Below the pieces are notes generated by a model. The model made no database searches. It saw only the letters and a program-made list of their open reading frames with translations, and was not told the origin of the DNA. This document shows positions 25,883 to 34,623 of a DNA stretch of 64,000 nt, one piece after another. The DNA is from Aquimonas sp041395245 (lineage in GTDB: Bacteria; Pseudomonadota; Gammaproteobacteria; Xanthomonadales; Xanthomonadaceae), in NCBI GenBank assembly GCA_041395245.1, contig JAWLAY010000006.1:248001-312000 (forward strand), read 5' to 3'. A program made the position numbers and the translations under genes. Position 1 is the stretch's first letter. The number at the start of each line of letters is the position of its first letter.

Positions 25883-28051
25883 ATGTTGCGTGTGACCCGA
25901 ATCGCTCTGCTTCTGACCGCCGCACTGGGCCTGCCCCTGTTCGCGCACGCGGAAGCCACCAGCACCCCGGCAGTGGCCCTGCAGGCCAATGACACGCAGG
26001 TGATGGCGGCACGCTGGGTCGAACAACTGGTCAGCAATTCGCGCTTCCACTACAGCCCGCACGCGCTGGACGACACGCTCTCCAGCGCGATGTTCGATGC
26101 CTATCTCGAAAGCCTGGACGGCGACAAGCTGTTCCTGCTGCAGAGCGATGTCGACAAGTTCGGCGCCTGGCGTCTGCAGCTCGACGACGCGCTGGGCAGC
26201 AATGACCTCGGCCCGGCCTTCGAGATGTTCAACGTCTACACGCAACGGGTGAACGAGCGCATCGCGCATCAACTGGCCGTGCTGGATGGCGACTGGGACT
26301 TCACCGTCGACGAAAGCTACCACTGGGATCGCGAGGACGCCGCCTGGGCCAAGGACAGCGCCGAGCTGGACGAGCTGTGGCGCCTGCGGGTGAAGAACGA
26401 CATCCTGCGTCTGCGGCTGGCTGGCAAGGAGATGGACGACATTCGCAAGACCCTGCGCAAGCGCTATCGCAATTTTGCCGAGCGCATGCGTGAGCTGGAT
26501 TCCGAAGACGTGTTCCAGACCTTCATGAACGCCTATGCGGGTGCCATCGAGCCGCACACCTCGTACATGAACCCGCGCACCTCGGAAAACTTCAACATCG
26601 CGATGAGCCTGTCGTTGGAGGGCATCGGCGCGGTGCTGAGCCGCGATGACGAGGAATACACCGTGATCCGCTCGATCGTGCCCGGCGGTCCGGCGGGCAT
26701 GTCCGGCCAGGTGAAGGTCGGTGATCGGATTGCCGCGGTCGGTCAGGAAGAGGGCCCGATGGTCGACGTGGTGGGCTGGCGCGTGGATGACGTGGTCAAG
26801 CTGATTCGTGGCCCAAAAGGCAGCAAGGTGCGGCTGGATGTGTTGCCCGCCGATGCCGGGCTGGATGGCGAACACACGCTGGTTTCGCTGTCGCGCGACA
26901 AGATCAAGCTGGAAGAACAAGCCGCCAAGAAAGTCATCGTCGATATTGGCGAAGGCGAGGACGCGCACCGTATCGGTGTGATCCTGCTGCCGACCTTCTA
27001 TCAGGATTTCGAAGGGCGTCGACGCGATGAGCCCGACTATCGCTCGGCTACCCGCGATGTCGAAAAACTCCTGGCCGAGTTCAAGCAGGAGAAGGTCGAC
27101 GGCGTGATCATCGATCTGCGCCAGAACGGCGGTGGCTCGCTGGACGAAGCGATCGAACTGACTGGCCTGTTCATCGATCAGGGGCCGGTTGTGCAGGTTC
27201 GTGACGCCGGTCGCCGCATCGCGGTGCAGAGCGATACCAAGCCCGGTGTTGCCTGGGACGGTCCAATGGCGGTGATGGTCAATCGCGCCTCGGCCTCGGC
27301 CTCGGAAATTTTCGCCGGCGCCATCCAGGACTATGGTCGTGGCTTGATCATCGGCGAGCCCACCTTCGGCAAGGGCACGGTGCAGAATCTGGTCGATCTC
27401 GACCGCTTTGCGCCGGGTTCGGAAACCCAGCTAGGCCATCTGAAGATGACGGTTGCGCAATTCTTCCGCGTCGCCGGTGGCTCAACCCAGCACAAGGGCG
27501 TCGTGCCCGACATCGCCTTCCCGGTGACGCTGGATGCCAGCGAGTACGGCGAGAGCATGTACGACAACGCGCTGCCCTGGGCTGAGATCGGCAAGGCCCG
27601 CTACGCCAGCGTGGGCAACCTGTCGCCCTTGGTGCCGCGTCTGCAGGCGCAGCACGAAGCCCGCGCAGCAACCGATCAAGAGTTCATCTGGTGGGCGCAG
27701 GATGTTGCCGACTACCGTGCCCAGCGCGACAAGAAGCTGATCTCGCTGAACGAGGCGACACGCCGCACCGAAAGAGCCGAAAACGAAGCCAAGCGCAAGG
27801 CCCGTGCCGAAGCACGCAAGGCGCTGGGCAAGACCGAGGACGAGAGCGTGGCGGCTAGCGAGGATGACGGCCTGCAGGACGATGAGCGCAAGATCACCGA
27901 GGATCCCAACGCTGCCGATGCGACGCCCGAAATCGATACGCTGATGCGCGAAAGCGCACACATCCTGGTCGACGCCATCGAACTGTTGAAAGCCGACAAA
28001 GCGCTGGCGGCACAGGTATATCCCAAAACCAACGGCGCACTCGCCGACTGA
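25883..28051 (+). CDS. prc: tail-specific (carboxy-terminal processing) protease Prc
   Basis: The 722-aa periplasmic protease has a signal peptide (IALLLTAALGLPLFAHAE), a long N-terminal helical region to about residue 220, a PDZ domain near residues 240-330 (SLEGIGAVLS, GGPAG), and the S41 peptidase core. The serine lies in NRASASASEIFAGA and the general-base lysine in EPTFGKGTVQ. The C-terminal part is helical and charged (ERAENEAKRKARAEARK). Prc trims penicillin-binding protein 3 and degrades tagged or misfolded periplasmic proteins in relatives. GAGGA at 25872-25876 supports the ATG at 25883. Two hairpins follow the stop. Confidence 0.94.
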   Translation: MLRVTRIALLLTAALGLPLFAHAEATSTPAVALQANDTQVMAARWVEQLVSNSRFHYSPHALDDTLSSAMFDAYLESLDGDKLFLLQSDVDKFGAWRLQLDDALGSNDLGPAFEMFNVYTQRVNERIAHQLAVLDGDWDFTVDESYHWDREDAAWAKDSAELDELWRLRVKNDILRLRLAGKEMDDIRKTLRKRYRNFAERMRELDSEDVFQTFMNAYAGAIEPHTSYMNPRTSENFNIAMSLSLEGIGAVLSRDDEEYTVIRSIVPGGPAGMSGQVKVGDRIAAVGQEEGPMVDVVGWRVDDVVKLIRGPKGSKVRLDVLPADAGLDGEHTLVSLSRDKIKLEEQAAKKVIVDIGEGEDAHRIGVILLPTFYQDFEGRRRDEPDYRSATRDVEKLLAEFKQEKVDGVIIDLRQNGGGSLDEAIELTGLFIDQGPVVQVRDAGRRIAVQSDTKPGVAWDGPMAVMVNRASASASEIFAGAIQDYGRGLIIGEPTFGKGTVQNLVDLDRFAPGSETQLGHLKMTVAQFFRVAGGSTQHKGVVPDIAFPVTLDASEYGESMYDNALPWAEIGKARYASVGNLSPLVPRLQAQHEARAATDQEFIWWAQDVADYRAQRDKKLISLNEATRRTERAENEAKRKARAEARKALGKTEDESVAASEDDGLQDDERKITEDPNAADATPEIDTLMRESAHILVDAIELLKADKALAAQVYPKTNGALAD

Positions 28052-28063
28052 GTCAACGCTGAT

Positions 28064-28090
28064 GCGGCTGATCCGATCCGGATCAGCCGC
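28064..28090 (+). terminator. perfect 12-bp hairpin downstream of prc
   Basis: A 12-bp perfect inverted repeat (28064-28075 with 28079-28090) with a 3-nt loop lies 12 nt after the prc stop. It has no T-run but is very stable, so it is a likely 3' end or stabiliser. Confidence 0.5.
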
Positions 28091-28117
28091 GTTCGGTCTG
28101 CTCGCCTTCCCTGTCCA

Positions 28118-28142
28118 CGCGACGGCGCGTCTCGCCGTCGCG
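28118..28142 (+). other. 10-bp hairpin in the leader of the EamA exporter gene
   Basis: A perfect 10-bp stem (28118-28127 with 28133-28142) with a 5-nt loop ends 13 nt before the GTG at 28156, just ahead of its GAGG ribosome binding site. It could modulate translation or be a second part of the prc terminator. Confidence 0.4.
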
Positions 28143-28155
28143 CTGCGAGGTTCTC

Positions 28156-29028
28156 GTGACTTCTTCCGCATCGCCGTCGCGCTGGCAAATCGGGCTGGCA
28201 CTTGCCAGCGTGTATGTGTTCTGGGGCTCGACCTATCTCGCTATCCGCGTCGCGCTGGAGAGCTTTCCGCCACTGCTGATGGGCGCGGTGCGCTTCCTGA
28301 TTGCCGGTGCACTGGTGTTTGGCTGGCAGGTCTGGCGCGGTGCCGCGCTGCCGACCAAGGCGCAGTGGAAGAACATCGCGGTGCTCGGTTTCGTCCTGTT
28401 GGCGATCGGCAACGGTTTTGTCTGCATGGCGGAAGAACACGTGTCTTCCGGGCTCGCCGCAGTCGGCGTGGCCAGCATGCCGCTGTGGGCGGCGGTGTTT
28501 GGTCGTCTGATGGGACAGCGCTCACGCGCGGCCGAATGGGCCGGACTGATGCTGGGATTCAGCGGCGTGGTCCTGCTCAACTTCGACAGCGAACTGACCG
28601 GCAGCCCGCTGGGCGCGCTGCTGTTGATCATCGCACCGATTTCCTGGGCCTTCGGCTCGGCGTGGAGTCGTGGGCGTGACCTGCCAGCACCCTTGATGAA
28701 CACGGCGGCGCAAATGCTGGTCGGTGGTCTGTACCTGCTGCTGGGTGGCTTGCTGTTCGGCGAACGCATCACCGATTGGCCGACCCTGAAAGCCGGGCTG
28801 GCGGTCGCCCATCTCGCCGTATTCGGGTCGATCTTCGGTTTCGGCGCCTACGTCTGGTTGCTGACCCATGTGCGACCGGCGCTGGCGACCAGCTACGCCT
28901 ACGTCAATCCACCAATTGCGGTACTGCTGGGCGTATTGCTACTCAACGAGCAGATCGGCCATTTCGCCTTGATCGGCATGACCATCATTCTGTCTGGCGT
29001 CGTGCTGATCACCCGATCACGCGCCTGA
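28156..29028 (+). CDS. EamA/DMT-family exporter (YedA-like)
   Basis: The 290-aa protein has ten hydrophobic helices in two EamA repeats, with the family pattern WGSTYLAIRVALESFPPLL near the N-terminus and TSYAYVNPPIAVLLG in the second repeat. It resembles YedA-type metabolite exporters; the substrate is unknown. The start is GTG with GAGG at 28147-28150. The gene is convergent with rarD and its last 12 nt overlap the end of rarD. Confidence 0.85.
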   Translation: MTSSASPSRWQIGLALASVYVFWGSTYLAIRVALESFPPLLMGAVRFLIAGALVFGWQVWRGAALPTKAQWKNIAVLGFVLLAIGNGFVCMAEEHVSSGLAAVGVASMPLWAAVFGRLMGQRSRAAEWAGLMLGFSGVVLLNFDSELTGSPLGALLLIIAPISWAFGSAWSRGRDLPAPLMNTAAQMLVGGLYLLLGGLLFGERITDWPTLKAGLAVAHLAVFGSIFGFGAYVWLLTHVRPALATSYAYVNPPIAVLLGVLLLNEQIGHFALIGMTIILSGVVLITRSRA

Positions 29029-29913
29029 GGCGCTCGTGCGGTTTTCACGTTGTCGCCAAATGCCGTCGACGGCATAGATGATCAACGCGCACCAGATCAG
29101 CGCAAAGCCACTCAAGCGATCCGCGCCGAACGGCTCGGCAAACCACCACACGCCGATCAGCAACTGCAGAGTCGGGCTGAGGTACTGCAGGATGCCCAGC
29201 AGCGAATAGGGCAAACGCCGCGCAGCGGCGGCGAAGCCGATCAGCGGCAAGGCCGTGATCACGCCACCCAAGACCAGCAAGCCATCGACGCGCAGGTTCC
29301 ACTGACCGAACACACCACTGCCGTCGTACTCGCGCCATAGCAACCAGGCCAGCGAGGGCAAAAGCAGGATCAAGCTCTCGATGCCCAGGCCCGGCACCGA
29401 GCTGACGCTGACCTTCTTGCGAATCAAGCCATACAGCGCAAACGAAAACGCCAAGCCCAGCGCAATCCACGGCAGCCGATCCTGATGCAGCCCGAGCCAC
29501 AACACGCCCGCCGTCGCAAAAGCCACCGCAATCACTGCCGCGCATTCAGGCGCTCACCGAGGACGGTCACGCCCAGCAGCACATTGACCAGTGGATTGAT
29601 GAAATAGCCCAGGCTGCTTTCCACCACATGACCGTGCGTGACGGCCCAGATATACAAACCCCAGTTGAGACTGATCAGCACACTGCTGGCCAGCAGCAAC
29701 AGCGCCGCACGCGGCTGACGCAGTGCGGCCGGCAACCAGCCGAGTCCATCACGCCAGCACAACCACGACACCACAAACAGCGCGCACCAGACCACCCGAT
29801 GCGCGACGATCTCCACGCGAACCGTCTTGAGGCAACGCCCAATACAAAGGGAACACGCCCCAGGCACTGAACGCGAACAGCGCCGCCAACAGACCGACGA
29901 TCAACCGAATCAC
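29017..29913 (-). pseudogene. rarD: rarD-like EamA permease, interrupted by two frameshifts
   Basis: The full RarD-type protein (about 298 aa) can be read only by changing frame twice. The N-terminus (LFAFSAWGVFPLYW) is in one frame, the middle (VEIVAHRVVWCALFVVSWL to LGERLNARQ) in a second and the rest (MIAVAFATAGVLWLGLHQ to the end) back in another. The first shift fits an extra C in the CCC at 29838-29840 (plus strand); the second fits a lost C near 29533. All conserved parts are otherwise intact, so an indel error in the sequence is as likely as a real pseudogene. The start is probably GTG at 29911-29913, immediately after the permease stop. Confidence 0.75.
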
Positions 29914-31127
29914 TCACAAGATCACCTTGAAGAAGGGTTCGCCGTTATCGATAATCAGCCGCCGTAAAGCCGCTGTCACCGGCAATTTCGCCGCGCGAAT
30001 GGCGGTGCCAGCCCGCCAATAAACCCGTTGCCAGCGCCAGACCGACACCCAGTGCGACCAGACCTGGCGTGACGGCAAACTGGAACGCGATCTGGGTGAG
30101 CTGCCGCCCAGCGTGGACACCGCGTAGCCATTGAACAGCAGATGGGCAATCGCCGCGCCCAACAGACCACCGGCGAGCGATAGCAACAGCGCCTCCGCCA
30201 TCACCAGGCGATGACCGGCAAGGCGCCAAAGCCCAGCGCGCGCAAGGTGCCGATTTCCTGCGTGCGGGCGGACACCGCCGAATACATCGATGTTGAGCGC
30301 ACCGAACGTCGCACCAAACGCCATGATCGTCGCGACGATTCCGGCCAACGATCCGATGATCGTGGTGAGGTTGCCACTCTGGCCACTGAAGAAATCGCGC
30401 TGCCGACGCACGTCACATCCAACTGCGGATCGGTGGTCAGGCGCGTCTTCATCAGCTTCGAAGCTGTCCAACGAGCGCAGTTGCGCCAGTACGGACGAAG
30501 CACCCGGCGCGGCCAAGGCGCCTTGCACCGTTTCGCGGTCACTCCAGAGTTCGGAGTCATGCGCACCACTCTCGAAGTGACCCACGATGGTCCAGCTCGC
30601 GCCGCGAAGCGCAGCGTGCTGCCGATGTCGAGCCCGGCAAACTGCTCCACCGCACCCTTGCCCACGATCAGCTCCAGCACGCCAGGACGGAACCGACGCC
30701 CCGCCGTGATACGGAATCCATCGCGCAACGCGAAGCCGCTGGGCTCGATGCCGCGCAAGCTGACATTCGCGCCAGAACGTTGACCTGGACGCGGCACCTC
30801 GGTGATCACGATGGTTTCGCCACTGGCCGCGGGCAAGCCATCGGCGGCGCGTGCAATGCCGGGATCCTGCTTGATCAGCGTCGCTGACCCGATGGTGAGA
30901 AAACTCGCCAACTCGCCCTGCGTGCCGCCGCGCGTGATGACGACCTGATCATCCCGCCCCGTGCCGCCCAAGGTTTGCTCCAGACCGGAAGACATCGACA
31001 ACAGGGCCACCATCACACCGACCACGCCAGCGATGCCGACCACGATCACCAGCGACGCCGCGAGGCGATCCGGAATCGAGCGCAGATTCATCAGTACGAT
31101 CTCGCGCACCTGGGTCATGCGACTCAT
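29914..31127 (-). pseudogene. MacB/FtsX-type ABC transporter permease, frameshifted
   Basis: An approximately 400-aa permease is recognisable across several frames. The N-terminus (MSRMTQVREIVLMNLRSIP, then a helix LAASLVIVVGIAGVVGVMVALL) and the periplasmic MacB-like core read cleanly to about 30560. After that the frame must change to reach GALAAPGASSVLAQLRSLDSF, SGNLTTIIGSLAGIVATIMAF, SARTQEIGTLRALGFGALP (the FtsX coupling motif) and the last helices. The start overlaps the upstream permease stop (ATGA), so both belong to one operon on the minus strand. No ATP-binding partner is visible in this window. The breaks are single-base events and may be sequence errors. Confidence 0.75.
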
Positions 31128-32345
31128 GTGCAGGCCTCCTCAGCCTCGATGGCGTCGCGGCGACGGAACACGAGGTCCATGACCGCGCGCAAACCCCGCT
31201 CAAACGCCGACTCCGCCCACGCCCGGCGAGCGCATCGACAATCTTCAATCGACGCGCAGTAAGCGCAGGCGGCAAGCCCACCGCCAAGGTGAGCACCAAC
31301 ACACCCGACGCCACCGCCCAGACGAAACCGTCGGTCCGCAATGGGAAGTCCGGCGGCAGCGCGCCCGCGACCACGCTGGCGAGCACCATGCCGAGCAAGG
31401 CACCCACACACAAGGCAAACGATTCAGCGAGGACCAACCGCATCACCTGTGATCGGTGAATCCCAGGCATGACACCGCCAGTTCGGGAATGCGCTCACGC
31501 ACCGCCTGCGACATCGACACGCCGGTCAGGAACAGGATCGAGAACACGCACCCGTGATCAAGTTGACGATCAGGCCGATGTCGCCCAACTGGCGCACGAA
31601 TCCCAACTGGAATTCCTGCTCGCTCTGCGTTTTGGTTTCGTCCGAGGAGTTCTCGAACTTGGCGTCGATGGTTGCGGCAATCTGTTCCGACTGCTGCGGA
31701 TCCTTCACGCGCACCACGAACACACCCGCCAGCCCGCGCGCGGCAGCCGCGCGACCCTCATCGAACTGCCCAAAGTTCAGATACATCAGGTTGGCGCGCT
31801 CCGACCATTCCTGGTCGCGCCATCGAAGATGCCGACCAGACGCCACTCCCACAGACGCGAACCATCCGTGCGCGTCAAGATGAAACTGTTGAGCGGGATG
31901 ATGTCGCCGACCTTCAGCCGTTGCGCTCGGCGATGTTCTTGCCTGCATTAGCGCCATCCTGGGTCGAGATGAAGGCGCGCCATTGGTCGTCCTCCATCAC
32001 CCATTCGGGATAGGCGCGGCGCAGGCGCTGCGGGTTCACCACGAACTGCGGAAAGAAATTGCGCCCTTCCTGATACTGGCCACCGAAGAACTGCGGTGGT
32101 TGACCGAATCCACGCCGGGCACCGCTTCGATCTGCGGCAGCAAGCGCATCGGCAGCGGCTGGGTGAAACTGGTGCTGGCCTGGGTGATCAGGCGGTTGAC
32201 GCCGAGAAGTCGGCAGCACCGGAAACAGCAGTTGACCGCCTGCAACAGCCCCAGCAAGGTGAAGGCCGCGATCAACGACAGCAGGGTCAGGTGGTCCGCA
32301 ATTTCTTGCGGAACAAGCCTGCCAGATCAATCCCAGATACTTCAT
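31124..32345 (-). pseudogene. second MacB/FtsX-type ABC transporter permease, frameshifted
   Basis: This permease lies upstream of the other on the same strand. It starts with MKYLGLIW at 32345 and then needs repeated frame changes: GLFRKKLRTT, AAFTLLGLLQAVN, LPMRLLPQIEAVPGVDSVNHR, GRNFFPQFVVNPQRLRRAYP, the FVVRVKDPQQSEQIAATIDAKF region, and finally VMRLVLAESFALCVGALLGM with the C-terminal AVMDLVFRRRDAIEAEEACT. At the first two breaks a G lost from GGG and a C lost from CCC restore the frame. Conservation along the whole length argues against an old pseudogene. Its stop overlaps the next permease start. Confidence 0.7.
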
Positions 32346-32627
32346 GCGGCGGCCGCCAGAGCACGAATGCGAAGGCGGCAATTGTACGCGGCGGCGCTGG
32401 GCGCATTGCTGCGGATGGCGTGAAGACGGATGCGCCACTCCTGCAAGAAGGAGGTTGCCACAAAGGCGTCATGTCCGATGAGCCGGTAATCCAGAGCGTC
32501 ACCATGGCGTAGTTCAGGCGGCGGCGATCCGTCTGCGTCACCGCTTCTCCGAAACCGGATTCAGATCCGTCCGGAATGACAGCCCCGTCCTAGGCGCAGG
32601 TCCCATCTCGAACTGCCATCCAACAGT
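32346..32627. other. gap between divergent ABC permease and ars genes
   Basis: No gene is supported here. An open frame on the minus strand (to 32541) has no recognisable protein and runs into the permease start. The region could hold the end of a missing upstream ABC gene hidden by frameshifts, or only promoters. Confidence 0.4.
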
Positions 32628-32645
32628 CAATATTTCCATGTATTG
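32628..32645 (+). promoter_or_regulatory. putative ArsR operator
   Basis: CAATA (32628-32632) and TATTG (32641-32645) form an inverted repeat separated by 8 nt, 7 nt before the arsR start. An AT-rich imperfect palindrome at this place is the usual ArsR/SmtB binding site, so arsenite would relieve repression here. Confidence 0.55.
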
Positions 32646-32652
32646 TTGAACC

Positions 32653-32989
32653 ATGGAAACCGAACACGCTCTCCGCGCCTTCTTGGCGCTGTCCTCCCGC
32701 GCTCGACTCGATGTGCTGCGCCTGCTGGTGCGCCGCGCCGGACGGATTGGTGGTGTCCGTGATCCTTGCGCACATCAGCTGTCGCCGACCAACTCGTTCC
32801 ATCTGAAGGCGTTGATGCAAGCAGGCCTGTTGGCGGTGCAGGCGGAGGGCCTTTCTGCGCTATCGCGCCGACCTGGTTCGCTTGCGGGCGCTGAGTGACT
32901 TCCTGACCGCCGAGTGCTGCGCGGTCAGCCGAGCAATGCGGCCTGGCGGCAACCAATCTTGCGACGCTTCCGATCCATCCCAATCCTGA
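32653..32989 (+). pseudogene. arsR: ArsR-family arsenic repressor, frameshifted
   Basis: The first 26 codons read cleanly (METEHALRAFLALSSRARLDVLRLLV) in family style, here cited as ALSSRARLDVLRLLV. Frame changes are then needed to recover GLVVSVILAHI, LSPTNSFHLKALMQAGLLAVQAEG (the DNA-recognition helix, part FHLKALMQAGLL) and FLRYRADLVRLRALSDFLTAECC, whose cysteines are probably near the metal site. Three single-base losses restore the protein: a C near 32733, a C near 32770 and a base near 32850. The exact 3' end is uncertain and may lie nearer 33005. It heads the ars operon with arsC and acr3. Confidence 0.75.
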
Positions 32990-33005
32990 TCGAGTGACTA
33001 CGGCG

Positions 33006-33486
33006 ATGAATATCCTGTTTCTGTGTACGGCAATTCCTGTCGTTCGATTCTGGCCAAGCCACCTTCAACCATCTGGCACCGACGGGCTGGCGCGCGGTAT
33101 CGGCTGGCAGTCGCCCGACCGGTCTTGTGCATCCACGCTCGCTGGCCTTGCTGGCGCGGGAAGGTATCGACACCCATGGCGCACGCAGCAAATCCTGGGA
33201 CGATCTGCCGGTTGCGCCCGATATCGTGATTAGCGTGTGTGCCAGCGCCGCGGGTGAAGCCTGCCCGGTCTATCTGGCACCAGCGATTCGTGCGCATTGG
33301 GGCGTGGATGATCCGGCGCATGCCACGGGCAGCGACGCCGAAATCGATGCCGCCTTCGTGCGCGCCTATCGCTTGCTGCGCGGCTGCATCGAACAGTTCC
33401 TCGCGCTAGACCTCGACGCGCTGGCGCAACAGCCCGCCGCGCTCAAGGCCGAACTGGACCGCATTGCCGGGAGCTTGCCCGCATGA
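33006..33486 (+). pseudogene. arsC: arsenate reductase-like LMW phosphatase, frameshifted
   Basis: The start MNILFLCT is followed by a frame break; restoring one G in ACGGC gives the CTGNSCR active-site loop (CX5R) of LMW-phosphatase-type arsenate reductases, and restoring one G in GCCAAGCC gives SILAEATFNHL. From 33085 on the frame is open: VHPRSLALLAREGIDTHGARSKSW, VISVCASAAGEACP, HWGVDDPA, and the tail. The protein would be about 160 aa and reduce arsenate to arsenite for export by the next gene, which it overlaps by ATGA. Both breaks are lost G residues. Confidence 0.8.
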
Positions 33487-34535
33487 GTTCGTCCAAGGAC
33501 AGTGGCATTGGCTTTTTCGAGCGCTGGCTCACCGTGTGGGTGGCGCTGTGCATCGTCGCGGGGACGGCACTGGGGCAATGGCTGCCCGGCCCGATGCAGT
33601 CAATCGCCGCGCTGGAAATCGCCAAGGTCAATCTGCCGGTCGGCGTGCTGATCTGGGCGATGATCGTGCCGATGCTGATGAAGATCGACTTCGCGTCGCT
33701 GCACGAAGTGGGTGGCCAGAAGACCGGCATCGCCATCACGCTCGGCGTCAACTGGATCGTCAAACCGTTCTCGATGGCGCTGATCGGTTGGCTGTTCATC
33801 AAGGTCCTGTTTGCCGACTGGCTGCCCGCCGATCAGCTCGACAGCTACATGGCCGGGCTGATTCTGCTGGGTGCCGCACCCTGCACCGCGATGGTGTTCG
33901 TGTGGAGCCATCTGTGCCGCGGACATGCTGCCTTCACGCTGTCGCAGGTGGCCTTGAATGATCTGGTGATGGTGTTCGCCTTCGCACCCATCGTCGGCTT
34001 GCTGCTGGGCGTGTCGTCGATCCCAGTGCCATGGGACACCCTGCTGCTATCGGTGCTGATCTACATCCTGATTCCGCTCGCCATCGCGCAGAGCTTGCGC
34101 GCCTGGCTGAAATCACGCGGCGGCGATGCGCTGCAGGCCGCACTGGAAAACGCCGCGCCGTATTCGATGTTTGCGCTGCTGGCAACGCTGGTCCTGCTGT
34201 TCGCCTTCCAAGGCGGGCAAATCCTCGCCCAACCACTGATCATCGCCTTGCTCGCCGTGCCGATCCTCGTGCAGACCGCCTTCATCGCCGTCCTGAGTTA
34301 CGCCCTCAACTGGCAATGTCGCGTGCGCCAGGACATCGCCGCGCCATCGACCTTGATCGGCACCTCCAACTTCTTTGAACTCGCCGTCGCGGTCGCTATC
34401 GTGCTGTACGGACTGGACTCCGGTGCCGCGCTCGCCACCGTGGTCGGCGTGCTGATCGAGGTGCCGGTGATGCTCATCCTGGTGCGACTGATCAACGCGC
34501 ATCGCGAACGCTATCGGGCGCGCAGCGGCGCCTGA
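33483..34535 (+). CDS. acr3: arsenite efflux permease Acr3
   Basis: The 350-aa inner-membrane protein has ten helices and the ACR3 family signatures, including PVGVLIWAMIVPMLMKIDF and GAAPCTAMVFVWS with the essential cysteine, and a late STLIGTSNFFELAVAVAI. It exports arsenite driven by the proton gradient. It overlaps the arsC stop (ATGA) and is intact, in contrast to the genes before it. A beta-helix protein gene follows after 88 nt on the same strand but is probably a separate unit. Confidence 0.94.
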   Translation: MSSSKDSGIGFFERWLTVWVALCIVAGTALGQWLPGPMQSIAALEIAKVNLPVGVLIWAMIVPMLMKIDFASLHEVGGQKTGIAITLGVNWIVKPFSMALIGWLFIKVLFADWLPADQLDSYMAGLILLGAAPCTAMVFVWSHLCRGHAAFTLSQVALNDLVMVFAFAPIVGLLLGVSSIPVPWDTLLLSVLIYILIPLAIAQSLRAWLKSRGGDALQAALENAAPYSMFALLATLVLLFAFQGGQILAQPLIIALLAVPILVQTAFIAVLSYALNWQCRVRQDIAAPSTLIGTSNFFELAVAVAIVLYGLDSGAALATVVGVLIEVPVMLILVRLINAHRERYRARSGA

Positions 34536-34623
34536 TGCGCGCAAGCGCGCCCAATGCGATCCGTGACACGTCTCACGCCGGAAATGCGTTAGCGCCAGTA
34601 GTACCCAACGCTGGCGTCAACCC

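Noticed and set aside
32346..32652. ABC ATP-binding gene expected before the two permeases
   Set aside because: The gap is only about 300 nt and no Walker A or LSGGQ motif is found in any frame.
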